Of a DNA stretch of 64,000 nt, positions 53,609 to 62,330 are shown in pieces. Position 1 is the first letter of the stretch. Each line of letters begins with the position of its first letter. The stretch lies in NCBI GenBank assembly GCA_025642065.1, contig JAODUP010000347.1:184501-248500 (forward strand). The letters run 5' to 3'. Source of the stretch: Paralvinella palmiformis (Eukaryota; Annelida; Polychaeta; Terebellida; Alvinellidae). The position numbers and the translations under genes are program-made. The notes beneath the pieces are model-generated. The model was not told the origin of the DNA. It saw nothing but the letters and a program-made list of their open reading frames with translations, and did not search any database.

Positions 53609-55300
53609 TAATCACTGAAAACTATCCTCAGTAACTCATTCAGTCCCTCACTCATTCAGTTCCTCAATCATTCAGTTACCTCTCTATCTGTGACATTAGG
53701 TCTTGTAGCTAATGTTGTCCGTGTTGTAACTAATGGTGTCCTGATGGATGGCTGGTGTGACCCACTACAGTACAGTGATCCCTGTGATTGTTCTAAGTAA
53801 CCTATCTCTCTCCTGGGGTCTTCCGATCCAGAAAGTGAAGTGGGCACCGATGACATGCTAAGGACAGATGAGGCATAACCTTCACCGTGGCTATCCTGAT
53901 CATGTGATCCGTGGTAACCGGCAGGTGGCTTGTAGTCTCCAGATGGCGTAGATGTGAGCACACCATCCGGTGGAAAGTCTGCACCATAACCGGCAGGAGT
54001 TTTGTCATACTCGGCGAGTTTGCCATCGCTGTAATTGTGCCTACCAGAGGGCGTCGGCGTGCTGTCCGGACTCCGATAGGTGATGCTGTATGAGCCATCG
54101 GTGTCCTTGTTTAGTGCATCAACGCTCCGGCTGCGAGCGAAGGGCCCACCGACTGCTGCCGCGACACGATGATTATAGTTCATAACCTGATGAACATCGC
54201 TGGCGCCGAGATATTTCGTCAGTTCTTGTTCACTGCTGCCGATACTGTGCTTACTACTGACCATACTATTCTGAGCTGACATCAGTCGAAAACTGTCCGA
54301 GTACCGCTTGTGTAAGTCATCTACGCCACCAGCATATGGATCATTCACTGCAACAGCATCTACTGCAGCAGTCTTGCCAGCCATCTGTTGTCGTAAGAGC
54401 CTCTCCAATCGGTTGGATCGTCGGATTTCTCCATCATCCCCCTCCAACACGTCCTCCATGTTACCTGGTAGCTGCGTTTTATTTGACTCAAGTGTGTGTT
54501 TATTTGTTGGTAAAGCTAACTGTAATTCTGGTAGCTCTCTCTGGCAACTGGCAGTCAGAAATTCTTTATTTCTTCCTATGGCACTTTCTGACCTCGACCT
54601 GCTTTCTCTTGTTACGCCTGATTGGCTGCTTTGTACCTTCGACCCCAATAACCGCTGCTGAGGTTGTGCCTTCAGAGCTGCTGTTTGAATGGCAGTCGCG
54701 GTGTTGTCATCTTCTGTAAAACGAAAATATTAATTATATAAAAATATGAAATGATGTAAATATTTTAGCATACTTCAGGTAGAACTTCCATTGATTGTCA
54801 GATAGTACTCATGTGGATCTATAGTGAGCAACAACAGTGAGACGGTGAGTGGCATTCAGCAATATGGCTGAGCCAGATACCAGCTCATAATTTGGATGAA
54901 TCTATCACATTAATGTAGTAAAATTTATTTATTTTAAATATTTTACTATTAGTATAATATTTATTATCTCTTTCACTGTGAAGTTTGATAAATGTTTGGA
55001 ATTAGCCTAAAAATTAGATGATTTATGTGGGAGTTTCAACATTTAATTTAAAAAGAAATCTATTTTCATGTTATGTTTCTTGGAATTTGATGGCATGGCT
55101 CTAAAATGTTAGAAAAATATGTGTATATAAAATTTGTGTGATTGAAGATCTTAACACAGAGATCAATAACACTGGATGCTTCAACCTTTTCATGACATAA
55201 AATTAACAGCTAATAATATAAATAGTGTCTTTGTTTGTCTTACAGTCTTACCATTGTTTGGGAGCTTGTATAGACAGGTCATATTTCAGTACTCCACCTG

Positions 55301-55372
<72 letters not shown>

Positions 55373-56819
55373 AGTTTGCTCTCTTTGCCTAGCTGTTATC
55401 ACATTCATTATTTAAAAAAATATTGTACACTAGATCCTTTAGTCCAGTCCACAGAATTGGTAGACAATTATTCAAAGATTACAGAACTGATGATGATATT
55501 CAGGGGTCACTGAACTACTTTTATTTTGTACTTGAGTAGAAGACGAAATTTGTCTCTTCAAACTAATTTCTAAAAATAATTGAGTAGAAGTAAAAAATAA
55601 AATTTATAGTAACACAAAATATGAGAATAAATTACATAAACATTGTACACTTTGTATTTGATGATCAAATACACAGTGCACAAGAGTGAACCAAATTCAC
55701 TGCATCCACAGACATGCGCTGCAACCTTAGGTTCATTGCTCCCATCTTCAGTTCATTGAACATTAAGTCCTTGTTCAACTTCAGCAAAAGCTGATTCTCA
55801 AAGTTGGTGTCAACAATGCGATTAAAATTTTCATTACGATGAATCTTTGCAGCTGAAACATCGTATAAAAAAGTGAGCCTTAAAAAATAGATTAGCAAAA
55901 TTTTGATTACTTTTGAATATCAGTGAGCATCAGCTGAAACATGTGGTTGTTTACCATAAATTAATCAAAGATACACAAGTTGGTGATAAATTGCAATGAT
56001 AATTTGCAGCAACTGAGTATCAATTGCCTCTTAAATCATAGGCTATGTTAGGATTAAATAAGTAATGAAAATATTGTGAAGTAAACGAAAGTAACAAAGT
56101 AATAAGTAGCATTCATAAACTACTTCAGTAGGCTAACGAAGTAGTTTTACTTCATTACATGACACCCCTGATGATGTTCAGTCTCCAATATTTCAGTCAC
56201 AACAAGAAGCATATTTAAAGTTGTCATTTTATCTGATTTTTTCTAAGAAACTTGAAATTTAGTTCAATTAATAAAATGAATTAATTTAAAAGGTGTTTGA
56301 TAAAACAAATTACTTTTACACGTTTTAAGGTATCCGTTAAAAGTAATAATTTCCATTAAACTGGAGTCTCTCTGAGTTTTGTTGATAGAACTAACAAGAT
56401 TCAGTAATTATATGCTTATAACAAGATTCAATGGAGAGCTAATTACATTGTAAAATGAGTGGGTACAATATTAAAAAGGACTAATGCTCTGTACTAAACA
56501 CCACACAGATACTCTGTTTAATCTCAGCACTTAAGTCACATCTGGGACTTTATAGCTGAGGGGCGAATGCCATAAGAGAACCAAATGCCATAAACATCAC
56601 TGGATTCAAACCTGCATTCTAAAGTTTTGCAGCACAGTGCTCTAACCGCTGTGCCATAAGAACACCTTCATAGATATTCTAAGAGTGAGTGAGTGAGTGA
56701 GTGAGTGAGTGAGTCAGTCAGTCAGTCAGTGGTTTTCTTAGCCTCACCACTATTCACATCATGTCTGAAGGGTTACTCCTATATTATATACTCAAAGTGA
56801 TTTGGTACACAAACTCTAG

Positions 56820-56851
<32 letters not shown>

Positions 56852-57263
56852 CTTCTTAGCCACTAATCTAAAAGCATTGTAACATTATTTTCTTGTTGAG
56901 GTCAGTAGTCCAACATTTATTTGGCTTCCACGGAGTCTTATGGTTTATGGCTTCTTAGCATGAAACTTTATAATAATAATAATAATAATGGTACCTGTAA
57001 TAATAATATATATAATTATTATTATAATTATTATTAAAAGGAGTAATTGAAGAGTAAGGTCAGAGACCTATATATTAATAAATGTCAATTTAAAGAGCTG
57101 TCAATGGCCTCTTCTAATAAAGATAATAACAGATTAAACTGACTTAAGTAGACTTTAGCTCTGATAATAATTTAGATCTGATAGATAACAGATGATAACA
57201 TGATAAGACTCTTATCAGTAATCAATACAACATCAAATACACTGGACTGATCTAAAAGGTAAA

Positions 57264-57325
<62 letters not shown>

Positions 57326-57350
57326 TCACTACACACACTCACTCACCACT

Positions 57351-57431
<81 letters not shown>

Positions 57432-57937
57432 ATACATACAAAAACACATATCCCTCATAATCTGCTGTTCATTTCTGTCTGCCTGCCTGCCTATTTGTCT
57501 GTTTAACAGATATACATACATATAACATACCTACTAGTACCTGCCCTACACCTTCACAGATAGCTAACATTTCCTTATTACTTAAGTCTAATACAGTTCA
57601 TTGTTCTCCTAAACACCAGCCATAATGACCACAACCATGTTATAGTTACCATAAGTCACAGTAAATAATCGGCCCACGTTATTATTACCTAACACACACC
57701 ACACTAACATCAAACGTTATAAGCCAGTTTATCGAACCTTTCCAATAATGAATGCTAAAAGCAATCGCTGAACCAAGACATTAGCAGAATAGGAGTCTCT
57801 GGAACGAACACATACACACACACACACACACAGAGAGGGGGGGACAGACAGACAGACATGCATGCACGCACGCACACAGACACACACACACACACAGATA
57901 GAGAGAGAGATATAAGCACACATGGATGCACCCCCCC

Positions 57938-57970
<33 letters not shown>

Positions 57971-58223
57971 TGTAGTGTTATAAGAATTGTACTACATTAT
58001 CTGTATATCACAAATCCAATAAGATGTGATAAATATTTATAACATATACCTCTACAAGTTTTATTGTATTTCAATTGAGCAAATACAGATAAATTATTCA
58101 TTCACAAACATCAGTATCTCATTTGTTAATATTCAAATGTAACATCATATCTCATATCATATTATGATTATGTCATAACAAAACATATTCTGATACTTTA
58201 TCTATTCCTCCACACACGCATAT

Positions 58224-58266
<43 letters not shown>

Positions 58267-61200
58267 GTGTCATAATAAGATAATATAGTAATTGAGAATC
58301 CTAATGAATCATCTATATACTGTTTTCATGATTTGTGATTCTCTGTGCCAGTGCATTCTGACACACTACCAACACACACACGCACATACGCATACACACA
58401 CACGCGCACAAACATGCACACACTTGCCACTTGTCTAAAGAAACCACTAAAAACGATTCATTCAATTAATTAATTGGCTAAAAAGAATAAGGCTGCCTTA
58501 AAAGGCCACCTCTGATTAAAGACCACCATTGAGGTGGTAGTAAGGTTGATCACCAAACAATAGAGCACAGAACCACGGCTTGGTAAACTAATCATCATTC
58601 AATCTATGCTATTATATTTGCATAAATACACACAACAAGATAGGTAGACGTACAGTACCATTGTCTTCTTCAGAAAACAAATAGTTTTCAGTAAACAATT
58701 AATTTGATCAGTGTGTCAAATGTAAACACCCAAACAATACTGTAATTGTCACGTTGAACGAACAGACATTATTATTATTCTCCAACAAAACAATAAATGG
58801 AGAGAGGGAAAAAGCCTATCCAGAACTATTCTCAAATATAAAACTCCGACATCGTCTTACCTGGCTGGATCAAACTTTATCAATAAAGTATTAAAGATAA
58901 TCCATAAGACATTAATCGGGATTCTCATCTCAGTACGGATACATCGCCGTATTTATAGTGTCCTATTGCTAGCTATATGATTGATAATTTCTAACTATCA
59001 CCTTGATAAGCTCTACCTTTCCATAAGAGAACGGTACATGCTCCATTAACTACAGAAGCTCCACTATAACACTACTAGCCAGCTAACAGTGGCGCGGCTA
59101 ATGGCCAAGTGACAGCTAATAGTAATAGGGTAATCCTTTCCTAGGGCAGAGTAATGTAATGTTAGTTGTTTCTAGCCTCGGACTCCGGCTGTGTAATTAG
59201 CATAGTTCAAGGTGAGGCACACAGGCGCGCACACACATACACGCACGCACGCACGCACGTGCTGGCCATCTGTCAGGCTGTGTGACTCAACAACACCTGG
59301 ACAAGTCACTGAGCCATGTGACATACCTACAACAGGAGATAGAGTGACTGAAATGACGGATTTGATAAATTTATCCCAACACAGACTCACAGTGAGTCTC
59401 TCTCTCACACACACATTCTTAACATGATTTCTTAATCTGCGTGCCTGTATGTTTCTTTTGTTATGGTGAGCCACTGTGATGCAACATGTGAGTGAATGAG
59501 TGTGAGTGAGTAAATCGCTGAAGCTGGTCACACCTGAGACAAGGCCAGGCGGGGTGGGGGGGGGAGATCCACAGGGAAGAGTCCCATGAACTCAAATATG
59601 ATTCACATTCGAACAGCTGACCTGGTTGTTTGTTCTAACAATTGCACCAGTGGAGCAGCTGTTAAAGAAGAAACATCAACAATGGATTGACTATATAACA
59701 CAGATAATAAACGCAGGTATCTCTGTGTTTTTGATTTAATGACATTTAATAATATTTTCTAAGACAGTATTTTCCCTTGGCTGCTGTCATACCATTAACA
59801 TATACTCAGATATAACATGGTGCCCATGGCCACAAGTGAGTATCTGATAGAGGCAGATGAGTATCTGATGGACTTGAGTATTAGACTTGAGTATTAGACT
59901 TGAGTATTAGACGGAAGCAACTAAGTATCTTACAGTGGGAAATGGTAGAAATAATAGAGTATTTGAGAGATGTTAGTAATTGGGAAAATTAAATTAGTAT
60001 CCGAGAGAAGTAAATGAGTATTTGATGGAAGGCAGAAGTGATTGATTGATTGATTGATGATTGATGTTTTACGGCCACTTTTGTGCACATGGTAGGCTAA
60101 ATGGGCCGAGCGACCTCCGAAGGTAATGAATCGAAGTCAAAGATGAAACATCCTTCAGATATGCCCACGCCGAGATTCGAACACGCGTCGTAGTGATCTG
60201 TGGTCCAACACGCTACCGCTAGACCACGGAGCCGCCCCCGGCAGAAGTGAGTGAGTACGGGCATATGACAAAAACATGAGTACATGATAGAAGTGAATAT
60301 GTACAACTGAATGAGTACCTGACACAATTAAATGGCACACACACACACACACACACACACACATTATGTTATTGTCAGCCCAGCTAAACATAGTGACAGG
60401 GCACCAATGCTACCATAAGCTGAGCTACATACAGTGATGTAATGCTAACAAAGCCGTCAGCTGAGCTAGAGTCAGTGAATAAAATTATCATTAATAATAC
60501 CATCTCAGTTATCTAAATAAATAGTAAATAAATTAATTGATCTATAAAAATGAATAGATAACAATTTACTCACTCAACATAACTCGCCATAATAACATGC
60601 CATAATATACCGTTATATTATTAGTGGTAACATTTACAAATATTATGATGCACCATTGACCAGCCATAATAGAGACAGTTTATTAGTTATAAATGTTGTA
60701 CTAGTGAATATAGAAGAATGCAATGGCGACACACACACACACACACACTCGCTTTTTGTTTTTGCTTGGCGGCTTAAAAAGGGGGACTGGTGAGACATCA
60801 CACGTGTCTCAGCAAGAAAAGTCGCCACTCTGGATTCAGTCCCCTGAAGAAACGTCCAGAGTTTGAATTCACGGTTCGAGATTCTCTGTGCATGTGCCTT
60901 ATTATACATATATTGGGTTGAGTCGTGTTATATCGCTGCTATTAGTATTAATCTGAATTTATTCTGATTTATGCTTATATTATTCATACATTATTTATAC
61001 TGTGTATTAATATTGTATTTCTCCATTTTAGGTTTAATCTTTCTTGGCCGTAGTGTTCGACACAAAGCCTGGTTTTGTTTAAATCATAGTTTCTTCTTTT
61101 TTTATATTTAGATTATCCTCTTCTGGATTATTTTAGAATTTTTTTTTCTTTCATTTTTCTCTAATTTTACCGGTGATTAATTATACTTGCAATTAATTTT

Positions 61201-61276
61201 TTTTAAAATCAGTTTGGAGTTAATTGTTGTTTGAATGAAAGTATAACACCCGTGCCAGCACCTTAACTATCTTTAT

Positions 61277-61312
<36 letters not shown>

Positions 61313-61573
61313 AACGTATATGATATGCTTGGTAACATGACACGATGAGTGAAACTATATGCCAACAGTATAACAAACCAGTTATAAAACGTAATACATA
61401 ATATACTTATCACTGTGAAAATATTCCAATGAGATAATTCATCAGTGACAACACGTTTAGGTTATAACAATACTAAAATAAATCTAATTGTTATAAAGTT
61501 CCTGATAAATACCTGGTACCTTGCTGACATTAGCCGTGGCAATCGTTGAGAACAAGGCCATCGTGCTTATCAT
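28959..61573 (-). CDS. coiled-coil CAP-Gly domain protein, 14 coding exons
   Basis: Predicted microtubule-associated scaffold; no named orthologue recognised. Join on the minus strand: 61573-61513, 54713-53680, 50978-50811, 50027-49808, 44023-43848, 42362-42143, 39732-39571, 39250-38918, 38344-38192, 34357-33875, 31233-31137, 29750-29557, 29356-29311, 29019-28959. Every intron is GT-AG and every junction keeps phase; the total of 3408 nt is an exact multiple of three (about 1135 residues plus stop). Residues 1-365 are polar and low in complexity. Residues 366-625 are heptad-rich coiled coil (e.g. RKLNERDRDL, ENEITKLKEDNRSLR, RELAEVRHELQVLRNKN). Residues 626-1035 are polar, with an Asp run and Arg/His-rich parts. 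Residues about 1060-1132 are a CAP-Gly domain: GDVVKF, GKHDTYLGLELE, AKHDGVYEGVRYFQ, RGVFVAFSKVV. CAP-Gly domains bind the C-terminal EEY/F tails of tubulin or EB proteins; the usual GKNDG motif is AKHDG here. The central and C-terminal exons are firm; the first exon is inferred from phase. Confidence 0.8.
29311..29356 (-). CDS. CAP-Gly gene exon 13, 46-nt microexon
   Basis: Acceptor CGTTTCAG, donor AG|GTGATAA. Encodes AKHDGVYEGVRYFQ, the CAP-Gly signature loop plus the GVRYF strand. It begins in phase 1 (A|TG gives Met) and ends in phase 2 (AG|C gives Ser), exactly matching its neighbours. Confidence 0.9.
29557..29750 (-). CDS. CAP-Gly gene exon 12, first half of the domain
   Basis: Acceptor GTTTATTTAG, donor GAAA|GTTAGT. 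Encodes a Ser/Lys-rich linker, then VNVGDVVKFC, GKISKGVVKYIGHLPGKHD and TYLGLELEHE. The GxxxYxGxLPGxHD form is closer to the CYLD-type CAP-Gly than to CLIP-170; that comparison is from memory of the families, not an alignment. Confidence 0.88.
29930..30275. repeat. 21-bp minisatellite, about 16 copies
   Basis: Unit approximately cccattattgtatcatacagt. Because 21 is divisible by 3 and the unit lacks stops in these frames, both strands stay open (about YHTVPLL on plus, LYDTIMG on minus). It lies wholly inside intron 11. Confidence 0.95.
30939..31118 (+). mobile_element. tRNA-derived SINE (family A) beside a splice donor
   Basis: Plus-strand copy with box A (cagtagcatcgtcggtagtg) and box B (gttcgaatctc). 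It is flanked by a perfect 13-bp target duplication tcatcacatctta at 30926-30938 and 31119-31131. The right duplication reaches position +6 of the exon 11 donor. Confidence 0.93.
31137..31233 (-). CDS. CAP-Gly gene exon 11
   Basis: Acceptor ATATTTCAG, strong donor ACTAT|GTAAGTAAG. Encodes about 32 residues of basic, Ser-rich linker (SCDPRVQSGGLRSVSPRP...). Phases fit on both sides. Confidence 0.8.
31234..33874 (-). other. intron 10
   Basis: Contains (TA)n at 31925-31974, (CT)n at 32484-32505 and (AC)n at 32711-32740. A 94-codon minus-strand frame (31924-32208) has no recognisable domain. 33055-33085 (ggtgacagccaggggtcac) recurs at 62578-62598, so a dispersed repeat lies there. Confidence 0.6.
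33875..34357 (-). CDS. CAP-Gly gene exon 10
   Basis: Acceptor TGCATGCTTTAG, donor CACCAG|GTAATG. Encodes about 160 residues without a fold I recognise. It contains two related stretches (PIDDVLDSLNKPP and LVDDVLNGMKP) and later TVDDLLDASIDD, so a short (V/I)DD(V/L)L(D/N) motif occurs three times. These may be short linear interaction motifs. Confidence 0.85.
36028..36378 (-). mobile_element. tRNA-derived SINE (family B), minus strand
   Basis: Full-length copy. At its right end the reverse strand reads ctccggtggcctagcggttaagc, a box A, with box B (GGTTCAAG-like) upstream on plus. Copies at 8756 and 37321. Confidence 0.9.
37097..38106. mobile_element. Kolobok-like MITE (TTAA sites) with a nested SINE
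   Basis: Left end ttaaagggacagttcaccctcag, right end in reverse cttaaagggatagtccaccttc: inverted termini starting AAAGGG next to TTAA on both sides, as in Kolobok-type elements. No transposase frame. A family B SINE is inserted at 37321-37680. Confidence 0.7.
37321..37680 (-). mobile_element. tRNA-derived SINE (family B) nested in the MITE
   Basis: Flanked by near-identical duplications acggattata (37311-37320) and acagattata (37681-37690). The head at the right end reads, in reverse, ccggtggcttagcggttaagc. Confidence 0.9.
38192..38344 (-). CDS. CAP-Gly gene exon 9
   Basis: Acceptor TTTAACTAG, donor AAATG|GTAAGT. Encodes about 51 polar residues (PLSQGQHERHLSETSSATIE...). Phases fit. Confidence 0.8.
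38918..39250 (-). CDS. CAP-Gly gene exon 8, Arg/His-rich
   Basis: Acceptor GGTTTTAG, donor TCATG|GTATGT. About 111 residues, very rich in Arg, His, Asp and Glu (e.g. SAPPTRRRETYEDGK, DEIHKDRHDMSNINRHQHYH). Probably disordered. Confidence 0.85.
39251..39570 (-). other. intron 7 with a family A SINE
   Basis: About 39295-39480 is a minus-strand family A SINE (tgttttatgaccacttttgtgcac ... gagattcgaaca ... ctactgttagaccatgg). It fills most of this 320-base intron. Confidence 0.85.
39571..39732 (-). CDS. CAP-Gly gene exon 7
   Basis: Acceptor TCCATTAG, donor AGAGAG|GTACAT. 54 residues including a run of six Asp and a predicted helix (EQFFRDRHRLTQELRQIA). Confidence 0.85.
39733..42142 (-). other. 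intron 6
   Basis: No element recognised with confidence. A minus-strand 64-codon frame at 40629-40823 and an 86-codon one at 41625-41885 have no domain. 40560-40860 has a short duplicated motif (caaaactaggttt...gacattttt...gtcaacaag). Confidence 0.45.
42143..42362 (-). CDS. CAP-Gly gene exon 6, coiled coil
   Basis: Acceptor AACACTACAG, donor CAGAA|GTAAGT. Encodes ITHLQEEDGEFLKRELAEVR, then HELQVLRNKNHQLMQDNIKL: regular heptads with Leu at a/d positions, ending in a polar tail. Confidence 0.9.
42363..43847 (-). other. intron 5 with a MITE
   Basis: (AAT)n at 42588-42611 and the MITE at 42774-43334. Nothing else recognised. Confidence 0.6.
42774..43334. mobile_element. MITE with CTCGCGTATAAGTCGA-type inverted ends
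   Basis: Left end accatatatactcgcgtataagtcgattttt. The right end in reverse reads accgtatatactcttgtataagtcgaggtca. A second inner acctcgacttatac motif occurs on both sides (42833, 43247). No transposase frame; superfamily not assigned. Confidence 0.7.
43848..44023 (-). CDS. CAP-Gly gene exon 5, coiled coil
   Basis: Acceptor TTTGTTACAG, donor GATCAG|GTGAGG. Encodes EDLQSQMRDVNEAHE, then STVNKLSLSENEITKLKEDN and RSQELDEENIRLRDQ: clear heptads. Confidence 0.9.
46000..46430 (-). pseudogene. LINE C-terminal fragment
   Basis: The minus-strand frame reads CSESLRDKVPRVELRERMGI, then KKNRLSWLRHVLWKDDGDWV and GRGRLRMRWNQVVEKGMREW. This is the familiar LINE tail pattern SLRDKVPS.ELRERLGI ... RLRWFGHV.RK.DDDWVK ... 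RGRPR.TW...V. Only this end is present, so it is a 5'-truncated dead copy. Confidence 0.85.
46755..46905 (+). mobile_element. tRNA-derived SINE (family D)
   Basis: gagggcgctctgatagaacaatgattagagcactg begins the tRNA-like part, and ggttctaggttgaaatc holds a decayed box B. Same opening as the trace at 11628. Confidence 0.55.
46938..47110. repeat. minisatellite, about 18-20-bp units
   Basis: Imperfect units of the form ctactgtacaatacacacca repeated about 8 times. Confidence 0.85.
48167..48736. mobile_element. hAT-like element inserted in a (TA)n tract
   Basis: Left end CAGGGTTAGAG; right end in reverse CAGGAGGGTTCGAA with further similarity (attataattcac against attaatgctcac). Both sides are (TA)n, so an 8-bp duplication ATATATAT is present but cannot be told from the tract itself. 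Several ACTAGT-containing subterminal repeats. Frames of up to 74 codons show no transposase motif. Confidence 0.6.
49808..50027 (-). CDS. CAP-Gly gene exon 4, coiled coil
   Basis: Acceptor TTAAATCCAG, donor AAAATAG|GTAAAT. Encodes NEKRINQLIQEKENLATEVW and KLKCQLEEMKQNIAQVK, then an acidic polar linker. Confidence 0.9.
50028..50810 (-). other. intron 3 with a (CTCA)n tract
   Basis: (CTCA)n with a few interruptions at about 50413-50527, then (AC)n to 50551. Nothing else seen. Confidence 0.85.
50811..50978 (-). CDS. CAP-Gly gene exon 3, start of the coiled coil
   Basis: Acceptor TTTCACGAAG, donor GATCAG|GTAAAG; exactly 56 codons. Encodes DTQRMRELDETITSLQRKLN and ERCHLSEELQRLRQIYE. Confidence 0.9.
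50979..53679 (-). other. intron 2
   Basis: (AATC)n-like stretch at 51060-51200, a probable minus-strand SINE at about 51590-51775 (box B in reverse GGGTTCAAATC, box A gcagtggttaaagc), (AC)n at 52269-52297, (TG)n at 52640-52665, (TGTC)n at 52672-52694, and (TGAC)n then (AATC)n at 53527-53609. Confidence 0.65.
51590..51775 (-). mobile_element. tRNA-derived SINE (family E), minus strand
   Basis: Reverse strand: ccgtgcagtggttaaagcattgcgctgcaaacc and then a box-B-like gggttcaaatctgac. Related copies at about 56515-56665 and possibly 59505-59660. Confidence 0.6.
53680..54713 (-). CDS. CAP-Gly gene exon 2, long polar N-terminal region
   Basis: Acceptor CGTTTTACAG, donor GATAGAGAG|GTAACT. About 345 residues rich in Ser, Gly, Tyr and Pro. 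It includes a basic helix (RRSNRLERLLRQQMAG) and Ser/Arg motifs such as ARSRSVDALNK that look like phosphorylation or 14-3-3 sites. The frame is open up to the acceptor and does not begin with ATG there, so an upstream coding exon is needed; internal ATGs (e.g. MEDVLEGDDG, about 54460) could serve a shorter isoform. Confidence 0.92.
55501..56170. mobile_element. hAT-like MITE with 8-bp duplication
   Basis: Left end CAGGGGTCAC; right end in reverse CAGGGGTGTCATG. Flanked by ATGATATT (55493-55500) and ATGATGTT (56171-56178), 7 of 8 identical. Inner parts also pair (gaactacttttatt against gaagtaaaactactt). The 77-codon minus frame inside is helical but has no recognisable domain. Confidence 0.8.
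56515..56665 (-). mobile_element. tRNA-derived SINE (family E), minus strand
   Basis: Reverse strand: ggcacagcggttagagcactgtgctgcaaaac, then a box B caggtttgaatcc. Body similar to 51590-51775 (cacatctgggactttatagctgag). Confidence 0.65.
57265..57430. repeat. compound (AC)n-(TA)n-(GA)n microsatellite
   Basis: (AC)n 57267-57321, short CACT units, (TA)n 57355-57397, (GA)n 57397-57430. Confidence 0.97.
58866..58990 (-). promoter_or_regulatory. possible alternative promoter and 5' exon
   Basis: On the minus strand a TATA-like CACTATAAATACGG (58947-58960) is followed about 85 bases later by a strong donor CCAGCCAG|GTAAGACG at 58866. None of the ATGs in between stays open into exon 2 in the right phase. 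If real, it would be a non-coding first exon for a shorter isoform starting at an ATG inside exon 2. No transcript evidence. Confidence 0.25.
60042..60239 (-). mobile_element. tRNA-derived SINE (family A), minus strand
   Basis: Perfect 11-bp target duplication ggcagaagtga at 60031-60041 and 60240-60250, with (GATT)n at the left (its 3' tail). Box A (ctaccgctagaccacgg in reverse) and box B (gagattcgaac) are intact. The best-preserved family A copy. Confidence 0.95.
60765..60905 (+). repeat. dispersed repeat or SINE (family G), inverted copy at 63262-63385
   Basis: ggactggtgagacat ... tcagcaagaaaagtcgccactc ... gtcccctgaagaaacgtccagag ... cacggttcgagattctctg matches the reverse complement of 63262-63385. 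The gttcgagattc stretch resembles a box B. Confidence 0.7.
61513..61573 (-). CDS. CAP-Gly gene exon 1 (predicted start)
   Basis: ATG at 61573 opens MISTMALFSTIATANVSKVP and ends at a donor GTACCAG|GTATTT in phase 1, exactly what exon 2 requires (G|AA gives Glu). A second in-frame ATG at 61561 has A at -3 and G at +4, a better start context, so translation may begin there. An in-frame TGA lies about 75 bases upstream. The donor GTATTT is moderate and there is no homology support, so this exon rests on phase and position. Confidence 0.5.
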
Positions 61574-62330
61574 TATGTGCCGGATCCGACTGTCACATAT
61601 ACCCGCTAGGTGGTGTACTTGTATAACACGGCATCACCTCTAGAGCTGTATGTTTTCTCTCAATTATTAAATACTCATCATACAGAGAGAGAGAGAGAGA
61701 GAGAGATACGCGCGCGCGCGCACACACGCATACTGCGATGTGAATACTATCAGATCCGTATGAGTGGCAGTGCCTTCGCGACGCCGAGAGCTATATAACA
61801 ATGAGGCGCCGTCAAGGCTTACTAGATCACCTCTCCCTCAATTGTCAGTGTCATCAGAACGAAGGACGACACAAATGGATCGCTGATCCTGAAACTGATG
61901 CGCCGTGCTTCAGCAATCAATCAATCAATCAATATATTATCCATAAGTGGCGTGTATCTGGTCGTCATACGCCAAACCGAACAACTCCAATACCGTTGAG
62001 GTCGGATCATTGTCGGATTTAAGGCCGTAAATGTCGAATGCCCAAACTCTGACACAGTGTCCAGACCGACTTCGTTCACCGTCTGACACCATAATACCGG
62101 AGGAACGATATTGAATATGGCGGAGAAAAATGATTACGTCAAACTCCAGGGAATTAATGCCTCAATAAATGTTATCATAAATTGAGGTATTATGCCAACT
62201 ACAATCCACAAGTGTCTCGTGTCAACAACGTCACACATTTATTAATAACCCAATGGATATTACGGGCGCGTCGGTCTTTAAAGAATCAATTTCATACGCC
62301 GAGGGACTACGACGCCGAGTCTAAGGACAC
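61574..62330. promoter_or_regulatory. candidate promoter region of the CAP-Gly gene
   Basis: Upstream of the predicted start, CpG content rises (e.g. 61745-61815, 62250-62335). It contains a (GA)n(CG)n(CA)n tract at 61683-61730, a YY1-like AATATGGCGGAG at 62114-62125 and tgattacgtca (CRE-like half site) at about 62131. The ATG at 62117 opens only 22 codons on the plus strand; a divergent first exon is possible but unsupported. Confidence 0.35.

Larger units (their letters stand above)
54714..61512 (-). other. intron 1, 6.8 kb, repeat-rich
   Basis: Contains (AC)n 55302-55368, the hAT-like element 55501-56170, a SINE about 56515-56665, (GAGT)n 56690-56715, (TA)n 56820-56848 and AC/TA/GA tracts 57265-57430. 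Further (AC)n, (AG)n and (TA)n tracts lie at 57808-57967 and 58226-58265, with a family A SINE at 60042-60239, (AC)n at 60334-60363 and a SINE at about 60765-60905. A possible alternative 5' exon lies near 58866. Confidence 0.6.

Noticed and set aside
54308..54719. 117- and 127-codon plus-strand frames
   Set aside because: Antisense shadows of exon 2, whose minus-strand frame has consistent splice phase with its neighbours.
55665..55898. Separate small gene
   Set aside because: Lies entirely inside the hAT-like MITE and has no recognisable domain.
58866..58960. Coding first exon for the CAP-Gly gene
   Set aside because: Its only long ATG frame enters exon 2 in the wrong phase and hits a stop at once; kept only as a possible non-coding exon.
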